Assembly (NCBI GenBank): GCA_031551135.1
Contig: JAVBOA010000026.1
Coordinates: 74,351-138,350 of the forward strand
Length of the DNA stretch: 64,000 nt
DNA from: JAITVM01 sp031551135
Lineage (GTDB): Bacteria > Bacillota > Clostridia > Lachnospirales > JAITVM01
Reading direction: 5' to 3'
The notes under the pieces were generated by a model that saw only the letters and a program-made list of their open reading frames with translations, was not told the DNA's origin and searched no databases. The position numbers and the translations under genes were made by a program. Position 1 is the stretch's first letter, and every line of letters begins with the position of its first letter. This document shows positions 26,868 to 33,927 of the stretch, piece by piece.

Positions 26868-26889
26868 ATATTGACTTGTCAGTCAATAT
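26868..26889 (-). promoter_or_regulatory. Probable TetR operator O1
   Basis: ATATTGACT - TGTC - AGTCAATAT is a perfect 9-4-9 palindrome upstream of the TetR-family gene. Together with the second site it forms an operator pair with centres 33 bp apart, about three helical turns. Confidence 0.75.
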
Positions 26890-26903
26890 AATTATATATC
26901 GTG

Positions 26904-26919
26904 TTGACTCTCCAGTCAA
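26904..26919 (-). promoter_or_regulatory. Probable TetR operator O2
   Basis: TTGACT - CTCC - AGTCAA repeats the core and the spacing of the operator at 26868-26889. Confidence 0.72.
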
Positions 26920-26928
26920 TATGGAAAT

Positions 26929-26959
26929 AAAAAAAGACTTCTCTAAAATAGAAAAGTCT
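26929..26959 (-). terminator. Terminator for the sortase gene
   Basis: AGACTTCTCT and AGAAAAGTCT form a 10-bp stem with one mismatch; the flanking A run on the plus strand gives a U tract on the minus-strand transcript. It lies 17 bases after the sortase stop. Confidence 0.8.
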
Positions 26960-26960
26960 C

Positions 26961-26976
26961 AAAATGAAAATAGTAT
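26961..26976 (+). repeat. Repeat-element end fragment at the sortase stop codon
   Basis: AAAATGAAAATAGTAT is one end of the family. Read on the minus strand, it is TAATACTATTTTCATT and its TAA is the stop codon of the sortase gene. Confidence 0.7.
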
Positions 26977-27938
26977 TAGTCCGCCAAAGGTTTTAGATCT
27001 TTGAGTTTTGCGTGAACAACAAACCTTGTATTATCCTCTTCGTTTGTACATGTAGAAAGTGTTAGTATTTTATCATCGGCGGTGACTTCTAAATCAGACG
27101 AATAAAATGATTTAGATTGTATCTCCTCTATAAATTCAGCTTTTTTTTCTTTTGATTCAAAATTGGCCTTAATATAATTAAAAGAAGTAGGCGTTGAATA
27201 AAAAGAGAAAATTTCCCAAACGGTATTATCATATAAAGTCATCAACGCAATGTATTTATGCGATTCATAATAAGATAAATCTTGATATTTTCTGACATCG
27301 TGAAATTTAGAGCCGTCGCGCATATTATGACCGTAAATTATAGTGTTATCTGAAAAATTTTCGATATTATTTTCATAATCCATATAAATTGCGCCCGCAA
27401 TATTTTCTTCTTTTAAGGAATTATGAGTTAAATAATAATCGTTATCTTCGCCCTGAACAACAACCTCGGAAATATTTGTATCATCGATTTTCAAATATCC
27501 GACAATATCTTCATTATTGTTATTGTTAGCGAAAACAGCGTCAAATCTGCCGGAAACTTTTCGTTCGGTTTGCGGAGCAGTTGTGGAAGAAGTTTCGGTA
27601 TCGGTCTCTTGTTTTGGTGTAAACTTTGTATCGCCGGGCTTCGAGCTGAATACAGGCAGTTTGTTTGCCGGGTCAGGCTCGATATCGGTTATAATCTCTG
27701 CATTTGCGCGAGTGTAATTTTGGTTGCGCCACAAAGCTATATAATAATTGAAAAGTTCGAATAAAAGCAGCGCTATTGCCAAAGAAAAAATAGCAATCAA
27801 CATATTAACATAAGTTATTGTTTTTTTATTTTTTTGGTATCTTTTACGGACATTTTTTTTATGAGTTTCTTCTTTAAAATTATCTAGGTCAAAATTATCT
27901 TCGATATGCTTTCGGTTTCTTGTCCTAAAATTTTGCAT
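26976..27938 (-). CDS. Class B sortase
   Basis: Sortases attach proteins to the cell wall or to pilin subunits. The 320-residue protein has a basic N-terminal cytoplasmic tail (about 1-42), one membrane segment (about 45-70), a Thr/Ser/Glu-rich linker (about 100-135) and a class-B-like catalytic domain. The catalytic histidine is in NTIIYGHNMRDGSKF, the cysteine in LTLSTC, and the arginine in TRFVVHAKL. No sorting-signal substrate lies next to it. The stop codon is part of a repeat end. Confidence 0.92.
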   Translation of the reverse strand: MQNFRTRNRKHIEDNFDLDNFKEETHKKNVRKRYQKNKKTITYVNMLIAIFSLAIALLLFELFNYYIALWRNQNYTRANAEIITDIEPDPANKLPVFSSKPGDTKFTPKQETDTETSSTTAPQTERKVSGRFDAVFANNNNNEDIVGYLKIDDTNISEVVVQGEDNDYYLTHNSLKEENIAGAIYMDYENNIENFSDNTIIYGHNMRDGSKFHDVRKYQDLSYYESHKYIALMTLYDNTVWEIFSFYSTPTSFNYIKANFESKEKKAEFIEEIQSKSFYSSDLEVTADDKILTLSTCTNEEDNTRFVVHAKLKDLKPLAD

Positions 27939-28045
27939 AGGATTCTTCTACCCCCTATAACTTTATAATTTTATATTATAGACCTTATTCAAAAAAATCA
28001 AGGCAATATTTGTGAACTTTTTTTGTACATTATAAAACAAAAATT

Positions 28046-28066
28046 TAATCGTTCGTGGGTATATTA
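28046..28066 (+). repeat. Half of a TAATCGTTCG-type repeat
   Basis: TAATCGTTCG followed by TGGGTATATTA is the right-hand end of the repeats at 33737-33829 and 41914-41989. No left half is seen. It lies in the 313-base gap between the divergent sortase and mltG genes. Besides the mltG promoter, I see only AT-rich sequence in this gap. Confidence 0.45.
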
Positions 28067-28175
28067 CAATATTTATTATATATCGAAAAAATTTCCGTTT
28101 TTATTTATAAGAATTTCATTAAAAACAGCCGGTAAAAATTTAAATACAGAGAAAAAATAAATTTTGCGGAAAAAA

Positions 28176-28204
28176 TTGAACTTATGATAAAAAAACAGTA
28201 TAAT
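28176..28204 (+). promoter_or_regulatory. Sigma-A type promoter for mltG
   Basis: TTGAAC at 28176-28181 and TATAAT at 28199-28204 are separated by exactly 17 bases, upstream of mltG. It probably also serves trmR and trhP. Confidence 0.78.
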
Positions 28205-28251
28205 TATCAAATAGGAGTTTTACTTTAATAATTTTATACAAGGTGGTTTTT

Positions 28252-29319
28252 ATGAAAATAATTAAATTTTTAGGATTTCTATCAGGTTCTATACTTAGTA
28301 TACTGATATTTGTTGTGACCATTGCGTTTATTTATAAATACACAATTCTTTCTTTTAACAGCACTAAATCATATTATAATAGAGAAAATATCCCCGAAAA
28401 AGAAGTTACAATAACAATAAAAGATGATTATACAGTGGAAGATGTTGCTAAAGAACTGAAACGTAAAGGCTTGATAGAAAATGAGATGGTATTTCAGATA
28501 GATTCGATATTGTCAGGCGCAAAGGATATGAAATTCGTTGCCGGAGAATATACGTTGAAAACAAATATGGATACCGATGAAATGCGTAAAACTTTAAATT
28601 TGCCGTCTAATGTGGAAAGCGATGAAGTAAAAGTTACGATAAGAGAAGGACTCTCTTTAAAAGAAATCGGCGAAGTTTTGGAGACTAAAGGCATTATCTT
28701 GCAGGAAGAATTTATCGCCGCCTGCGCCAACGAAAAATTTGATTATTCTTTTTTGAAAGAAATTGAAGGCAGGGAAAATTATTTAGAGGGATATCTTTTT
28801 CCGGACACATATTTTTTTACAAAAGGAATGCCGTCACGGCAAATAATTGATAAAATGCTTAATAGATTTGAAGAAATTTTTAATGATGAATATATTGCCC
28901 GCGCCAAAGAATTGAATTTAACCATAGATGACACCGTGAAAATTGCCTCTATAATCGAACGTGAAACAAATCAGGAAGCGGAACGCCCGTTTGTTTCGTC
29001 CGTAATTCATAACAGAATAAATGCCGGAATGAAATTGGAAATGATTTCGACAGTCGTGTATATTACCGAAAAACGGAAAGACCGCTTGGACGATTCCGAA
29101 TTATATATCGATTCGCCGTATAATACTTACGTTTACGACGGACTTCCTGCCGGACCGATTTCGAATCCCGGCGAAGCCTGCATAAAAGCCGCACTCAATC
29201 CCGGCGCAACCGAATTTTTATATTTTTGTATAAAAAACGAAGAAACAGGGGAACATTTTTTTACAAAAGATTATGACGAATATCAAAACGCACTTCAAGA
29301 ATACAATCAGAGGTTTTAA
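28252..29319 (+). CDS. mltG: Endolytic murein transglycosylase MltG
   Basis: MltG cleaves nascent peptidoglycan strands at the membrane and sets glycan length. The 355-residue protein has an N-terminal membrane segment (about 6-28), a LysM-like domain (VTITIKDDYTVEDVAKELKRKGLIENEMVF) and the YceG catalytic domain, with the catalytic glutamate in ASIIERETN and the SPYNTYVYDGLPAGPISNPG signature. ATG 28252 has AAGGTGG about 5 bases upstream; an in-frame GTG at 28243 is part of that site. It is followed by trmR, an order known from Bacillus (yrrL-yrrM-yrrN-yrrO). Confidence 0.95.
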   Translation: MKIIKFLGFLSGSILSILIFVVTIAFIYKYTILSFNSTKSYYNRENIPEKEVTITIKDDYTVEDVAKELKRKGLIENEMVFQIDSILSGAKDMKFVAGEYTLKTNMDTDEMRKTLNLPSNVESDEVKVTIREGLSLKEIGEVLETKGIILQEEFIAACANEKFDYSFLKEIEGRENYLEGYLFPDTYFFTKGMPSRQIIDKMLNRFEEIFNDEYIARAKELNLTIDDTVKIASIIERETNQEAERPFVSSVIHNRINAGMKLEMISTVVYITEKRKDRLDDSELYIDSPYNTYVYDGLPAGPISNPGEACIKAALNPGATEFLYFCIKNEETGEHFFTKDYDEYQNALQEYNQRF

Positions 29320-29320
29320 T

Positions 29321-29971
29321 ATGGAAATTTTAAATCGTGATTTAGCTGTCTACTTAAATTCATTTTATAATTTTGAAAATGGTGAGCTTGGAGAAATTCA
29401 AAAAAAAGCAATTGAACAAAGAGTTCCAATCATTCCGAACGATACCGCTAATTTTATTACGCTTATTTTGGCGATAAAAAAACCGAAAAGTATTTTAGAA
29501 ATCGGCTCGGCGGTCGGATTTTCATCTTCTCTTTTCTCGAATTATTTGGATACGGGCGGCAAAATTATTACAATTGAGAAAAATCCTGAAATGGTTCTAA
29601 AGGCTAAAGAGAATTTTGATAAGCTCGGACTGAATCAAAAAATCGAAATTTTGGAAGGCGATGCCGCGGAAGTTTTGGATGGTGTTGAACAAAAATTTGA
29701 TGTTATTTTTATGGATGCCGCAAAAGGGCAATATATAAATATTTTGGATAAATGTTTGAATTTGTTGAATAACGGAGGAATCTTGATTGCTGATGATGTT
29801 CTGCAAGGCGGAACGATAGCAATGGATATTTCTCAAACTGACAGAAAAAACCGTACAATCCGCCGAAGAATGAAATCTTTTTTGGAGGAGATTAATTCGA
29901 GAGCAGACTTGAAAACAGCTGTAATTCCGGTCGGCGATGGAGTTTCGGTTTCATATAAATTCGAATTATAG
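29321..29971 (+). CDS. trmR: tRNA 5-hydroxyuridine methyltransferase TrmR
   Basis: This class I O-methyltransferase converts ho5U34 to mo5U34 in tRNA. The 216-residue protein shows the SAM-binding motif ILEIGSAVGFSSSLF, the acidic ITIEKNPEM and the metal-binding DVIFMDAAKGQY and LIADDVLQGG loops of the family. ATG 29321 has AGAGGT upstream; an in-frame start at 29273 falls inside mltG. It lies one base after mltG and 15 bases before the trhP-type gene, the same order as yrrM-yrrN/yrrO in Bacillus, which supports the specific assignment. Confidence 0.85.
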   Translation: MEILNRDLAVYLNSFYNFENGELGEIQKKAIEQRVPIIPNDTANFITLILAIKKPKSILEIGSAVGFSSSLFSNYLDTGGKIITIEKNPEMVLKAKENFDKLGLNQKIEILEGDAAEVLDGVEQKFDVIFMDAAKGQYINILDKCLNLLNNGGILIADDVLQGGTIAMDISQTDRKNRTIRRRMKSFLEEINSRADLKTAVIPVGDGVSVSYKFEL

Positions 29972-29986
29972 ACTAGGAGATTATTA

Positions 29987-31225
29987 ATGGATTTGTTAAA
30001 AAAGCCCGAACTTTTAGCGCCTGCCGGTGATTTGGAAAAACTTAAATTCGCTATTATGTACGGTGCTGACGCTGTTTATATAGGCGGTCAGAATTACGGT
30101 CTACGGGCAAAATCAAAAAACTTTGATCATAACGAAATGCAAGAGGGGATAAAATTTGCGCATGACCGCAACAAGAAAGTTTTTGTTACGGCGAATATTT
30201 ATGCGCATAACGAAGATTTTACAGGAATGGAAGATTTTTTTAGACAAATGGAAGAACTTTCTGTTGATGGAGTAATTATTTCTGATGTCGGAGTTTTTTC
30301 TTTGGCTAAACGAATTTTGAAAAATACAGAAATTCATATTAGTACGCAAGCGAATAATACAAATTATGAAACTGCAAATTTTTGGAAAGAATTAGGCGCT
30401 GAAAGAATTGTATTGGCGCGGGAACTTTCGCTAGACGAAATATCGCAAATAAAAGCAAAATCCGATATTACTCTGGAGGCTTTCATTCATGGTGCAATGT
30501 GCATTTCATATTCGGGACGCTGTTTGCTGAGTTCTTATTTAAGCGGCAGAGATTCAAATAAAGGCGGATGCTCCCAGTCGTGCCGTTGGTCTTATCATTT
30601 GGTGGAAGATTCGAGACCTGGCGAATATATGCCGGTTGAAGAAGATGAAAGAGGAACGTATATTTTTAATTCAAGGGATTTGTGCATGATTAGGCATATT
30701 CCGGAGCTATTAAAATGCGGCATAGATTCATTTAAAATCGAAGGACGAATGAAATCTCTTTATTATGTAGCAACAACAATCAAGGCTTACCGCTCGGCGA
30801 TTGATGATTTTTTCAATGACCCTGAATTATATACAGCCAAACGGGATTTTTATTTTGAAGAAGTGCAAAAAAATTCACATAGAAAATTTACTACCGGATT
30901 TTATTTCGGAAAAACGGATGCCGATTCACAAATATATGAAACAAATTCCTATGTGCGGACTCATGATTTTGTAGGAATAGTTTTGTCATATGACAGCGGT
31001 ACAAAAATTGCAGTAATCGAGCAGCGCAATAAAATTGTTAAAGGTGACGAAATTGAATTGTTTACTCCGCAAGGCGATGGATTTTATTTTAAAGCCGGAG
31101 AAATGTGGAATGAGTTTGATGAAGAAATATCGGAAGCACCGCACGCTCAGCAAATTATAAAAATGAAATTTGAAAGAGAAGTAAAACAATTTGATATTTT
31201 ACGCATTAAATTAAATGGGAAATAG
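29987..31225 (+). CDS. trhP: Peptidase U32-family tRNA hydroxylation protein (TrhP-type)
   Basis: TrhP proteins use a prephenate-derived route to make ho5U34 in tRNA. The 412-residue protein has the U32 signature with ERIVLARELSLDEI, FIHGAMCISYSGRCLLSSYL and the cysteine pair KGGCSQSCRW that probably holds an Fe-S cluster. The GIDSFKIEGRMKS segment is typical. It stands directly behind trmR. Bacillus has two genes (trhP1, trhP2); only one is present here, resembling the longer form. Confidence 0.85.
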   Translation: MDLLKKPELLAPAGDLEKLKFAIMYGADAVYIGGQNYGLRAKSKNFDHNEMQEGIKFAHDRNKKVFVTANIYAHNEDFTGMEDFFRQMEELSVDGVIISDVGVFSLAKRILKNTEIHISTQANNTNYETANFWKELGAERIVLARELSLDEISQIKAKSDITLEAFIHGAMCISYSGRCLLSSYLSGRDSNKGGCSQSCRWSYHLVEDSRPGEYMPVEEDERGTYIFNSRDLCMIRHIPELLKCGIDSFKIEGRMKSLYYVATTIKAYRSAIDDFFNDPELYTAKRDFYFEEVQKNSHRKFTTGFYFGKTDADSQIYETNSYVRTHDFVGIVLSYDSGTKIAVIEQRNKIVKGDEIELFTPQGDGFYFKAGEMWNEFDEEISEAPHAQQIIKMKFEREVKQFDILRIKLNGK

Positions 31226-31242
31226 TATGAGTTCGGCTCAAG

Positions 31243-31274
31243 AAAAAAATACGCTTAAAACCGTATTTTTTTTT
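31243..31274 (+). terminator. Terminator after trhP
   Basis: AAAATACG and CGTATTTT form the stem around a CTTAAAAC loop; flanking A and T runs make it strong and possibly bidirectional. Confidence 0.88.
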
Positions 31275-31296
31275 GTTAATCAGAAATAATATTAAT

Positions 31297-31692
31297 ATGA
31301 TAATGAGATTTATAGTTTATGGTATTGTGGGATGGTGTATGGAAATAATCTGGACAGGGCTTAATTCTTTTTTTAGAAAAGATTATTCGCTTGTCTCGAC
31401 CACGTCGATTTATATGTTCTTTATTTATGGTTTGGCTGTTTTATTTGAGCCGTTTATAAAAATCATTCATAATTTTCCTATTATAATGAGAGGAGGCTTT
31501 TACTGCCTGATAATTTTTTCTGTAGAATTTTTGATAGGAAGCGTTATGAAAACAGCGAATATTTGTCCGTGGGATTACAGCGAATCAAAATATAATGTAA
31601 ACGGCGTGATCCGCTTGGATTATGCGCCGCTTTGGATTGCCGCCGGTCTTTTTTATGAATACATCTATACTATTATTTCAGCCACAGCTTGA
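31297..31692 (+). CDS. Small multi-pass membrane protein (putative ABC-transporter permease family)
   Basis: This roughly 131-residue protein with four predicted membrane segments resembles the CmpB-like putative ABC-permease family found in Clostridia: FIVYGIVGWCMEIIWTG at the start, then the hydrophobic YMFFIYGLAVLFEPF and ICPWDYSESKYNVNGVIRLD, which is typical. The start at 31297 (or 31303) has no strong Shine-Dalgarno site and lies just after the trhP terminator. The family name is historical; the function is unknown. Confidence 0.72.
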   Translation: MIMRFIVYGIVGWCMEIIWTGLNSFFRKDYSLVSTTSIYMFFIYGLAVLFEPFIKIIHNFPIIMRGGFYCLIIFSVEFLIGSVMKTANICPWDYSESKYNVNGVIRLDYAPLWIAAGLFYEYIYTIISATA

Positions 31693-31713
31693 GCTCTGGC
31701 AAACGAAAACAAT

Positions 31714-31765
31714 CTTCACATCCGTTCCGATCCAACCTACGTAAGCATGTGGAATGGATGTGAAA
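31714..31765 (+). repeat. Inverted repeat with TTCACATCC arms
   Basis: CTTCACATCCGTTCC and GGAATGGATGTGAAAAG form a stem with one G-T pair around a 22-base centre. It lies right after the PF06541-like gene. No T run follows. It may be a third repeat family. Confidence 0.6.
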
Positions 31766-31811
31766 AGCTTTTCAAATTAATTTTTATGTATGATGCATTA
31801 TATATTATTTT

Positions 31812-31838
31812 AAAAACTCCCCGACGGGGAGTTTTTTT
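31812..31838 (+). terminator. Intrinsic terminator
   Basis: ACTCCCC and GGGGAGT form a perfect 7-bp stem with a GAC loop and are followed by T7. It lies downstream of the small membrane-protein gene and upstream of the SulP gene. Confidence 0.93.
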
Positions 31839-31889
31839 GCAAGGAATAATTCGGTAAAATATTCCTATCGAGTACAAGTAGGTATCTAA

Positions 31890-31921
31890 TATTTTTCTAT
31901 CTTTTAGAATGGAAATAGTAT
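31890..31921 (+). repeat. Right-end fragment of the main repeat family
   Basis: TATTTTTCTATCTTTTAGAA then TGGAAATAGTAT is the right end of the long element as seen at 43557-43666, without the left part. It is followed by TCGGTCAGTATATTGTGAC, which resembles the right end of the 33737-33829 repeat. Confidence 0.6.
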
Positions 31922-31955
31922 AATCGGTCAGTATATTGTGACAAGAGGTGGTTGT

Positions 31956-33611
31956 GTGTTTAGCTATATATTGATATCATTTCGAAACTACAAGTTAAGA
32001 TATTTAAAAGACGACTTAATTGCCGGAATAATTGTGGCTGCATTGACAATTCCGGTAGCAATGGGTTATGCAGGCGTTGCAGGATTGCCTCCTGTTTACG
32101 GGCTATACGCTTCTATGCTTCCTGTTTTCGGTTACATACTATTCGCAAGTTCACCCCAGCTGATATTTGGAGCGGATGCTTCTGCTTGTGCCATTACAGG
32201 TTCTGTTATCGCCGCCTTTGGGTTCGTTTCCGGCTCACAAGACGCTATCACCGCGGCAGTCATGCTTTCACTGTTTACAGGGTTGTTCCTTATTATTTTT
32301 GCGGCATTGAAGCTTGGAAAATTTTCTGAGTATATTTCAATGCCTGTAATGAGTGGTTTTATGTCAGGAACAGCATTGTCGATCATTTTTGGTCAGATTC
32401 CAAAAATTTTGGGTATTAACGGAAGTGGGAATGACTTTCTTGGCAACCTTTCCGCAATTGCATCACAAATTGGAAAAATAAATATACTATCAACTGTTTT
32501 AGGATGTTTCACTATTATACTCGTTGTCATGGGTAAAAAATATTTACCTAAATTACCTATGCCATTAATTATAATGGTACTTGGTACGCTTTTATCTTCG
32601 GCATTACGCTTTGATTCCTATGGCGTTTCTGTTGTAGGAGAAATCCCAGAAGGACTGCCTCAATTATCGTTTCCGAATTTGCTGAAATCCGGAAATATTA
32701 GCGCATATATTGGCTCTGCTCTTATGATTGCAATAATTGTATTCGCGGATTCTTTAATGGCGGCGCAGAGTTTTTCTGCAAAAAACGGATATATACTGGA
32801 TAAAAATCGTGAAGTTTTTGCATTCGGGTTCTCAAATATTCTGGCATCAATATCGGGGTGTGCGCCGACATCTGCAAGTGTTTCCCGTACAGCCGCGAAC
32901 GAGCAGTTTAAAGGAAAGACACAAATGGTATCTGTTGTTGCTATTGTTGTCATTTCTGTTGTTGTGACATTCTTTAGTAAAGTGCTGTACTATATGCCGC
33001 AGCCGGTTTTAGGAGGAATAGTCTTTGCTGCGTTGTGCTCAGTAGTTGAAATTTCAGAAATTAGCAGGCTTCTACGTATTAGCCGGAATGAAGCGGTTAT
33101 TTGGGCGGCATCTGCTGTAGGTGTTCTTGTAGTGGGTACTTTATTCGGGGTGATTGTCGGTGTCTTTATTTCGTTTATTGATGTGATTATTCGCATAAGT
33201 ACACCGCCTCAGGCATATTTGGGCGTAATTGACGGTCAAGATGGTTTTTTTGATTTAAATACCCATAAAAACGCCAAGGCTATACCCGGCATTGTAATTT
33301 ACCGCTTTTCAGCGAGACTTTTCTTTGCAAATATCGGTATTTTTAAAGACGGAGTCCAAAAAGCTCTAGACGAAATGCATCCCCAAACGATTATTTTTGA
33401 TGCTTCCGGAATCAACAGCCTTGACGCGACTGCTGCCGATGGGCTTGAGTCGTTGCTGTCAGAGCTTGACAAACAGGGTGTTGCATATTATTTTGCCGGA
33501 CAGACAGAGACTCTGACTAAGCAGCTTCTCGAGCTTGAATTTTGGGCAAAAGATGATATTTCGCATATAAAAAAGACTATTCAAGACGCACTTGCCGTAT
33601 CTTTCAAATAA
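31956..33611 (+). CDS. SulP-family anion (sulfate) transporter with STAS domain
   Basis: A 551-residue inner-membrane transporter. About 11-12 membrane segments cover residues about 15-420, with the SulP signature ALTIPVAMGYAGVAGLPPVYGLYASMLP near the N-terminus, followed by a C-terminal STAS domain (about 430-545, FDASGINSLDATAADGLESLL). GTG 31956 follows AGAGGTGG by about 5 bases; GTG 31938 is in frame but has no such site. The family carries sulfate, bicarbonate, dicarboxylates and other anions. An arylsulfatase gene is next on the same strand, which makes sulfate a plausible substrate. Confidence 0.9.
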   Translation: MFSYILISFRNYKLRYLKDDLIAGIIVAALTIPVAMGYAGVAGLPPVYGLYASMLPVFGYILFASSPQLIFGADASACAITGSVIAAFGFVSGSQDAITAAVMLSLFTGLFLIIFAALKLGKFSEYISMPVMSGFMSGTALSIIFGQIPKILGINGSGNDFLGNLSAIASQIGKINILSTVLGCFTIILVVMGKKYLPKLPMPLIIMVLGTLLSSALRFDSYGVSVVGEIPEGLPQLSFPNLLKSGNISAYIGSALMIAIIVFADSLMAAQSFSAKNGYILDKNREVFAFGFSNILASISGCAPTSASVSRTAANEQFKGKTQMVSVVAIVVISVVVTFFSKVLYYMPQPVLGGIVFAALCSVVEISEISRLLRISRNEAVIWAASAVGVLVVGTLFGVIVGVFISFIDVIIRISTPPQAYLGVIDGQDGFFDLNTHKNAKAIPGIVIYRFSARLFFANIGIFKDGVQKALDEMHPQTIIFDASGINSLDATAADGLESLLSELDKQGVAYYFAGQTETLTKQLLELEFWAKDDISHIKKTIQDALAVSFK

Positions 33612-33669
33612 AAGAAGCACGAAATGCAAGAAATCAGTAATTCCTTTAAACATTTCCCATAGCAATTCC

Positions 33670-33706
33670 AAAAAATTTTTTTATCCTTTTATAATGAAAA
33701 TAGTAT
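33670..33706 (+). repeat. Right-end fragment of the main repeat family
   Basis: TTATCC then TTTTATAATGAAAATAGTAT match the right end of the long element. No left end is found nearby. It lies in the 316-base gap between the SulP and arylsulfatase genes, which otherwise holds the TATACTGAAG-type repeat (33737-33829) and AT-rich DNA. Confidence 0.6.
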
Positions 33707-33736
33707 AACTGTAAAATACTAAATATTAAATTACCA

Positions 33737-33829
33737 TATACTGAAGAACGAAAACAAAATCACAACTGTTTGTCTCAAACTGTCTAAAAGCGCAGAATAG
33801 CTGTGAAAATCCAATCGTTCGCCGGTATA
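33737..33829 (+). repeat. Second repeat family, copy upstream of arylsulfatase (93 bp)
   Basis: TATACTGAAGAACGA and TCGTTCGCCGGTATA are inverted ends with 12 of 15 matches. The interior contains GCGCAGAATAGCTGTGAAAA, which resembles the interior of the copy at 41914-41989. The repeat lies about 100 bases before the sulfatase start. Confidence 0.65.
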
Positions 33830-33927
33830 TTGTGATAGATTTTTTTTAATCACATGCTTCCAAGGCTATAGGTATTTCGAAAAATGCCAAGGTGAGTTTA
33901 ACCAGATATTTGAAAGGAGAATTTAAA

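Noticed and set aside
31211..31229. AAATGGGAAATAGTATGA at the trhP stop codon
   Set aside because: It resembles the repeat's right end and contains the TAG stop, but there is only one end and one extra base. Too weak to list as a copy.
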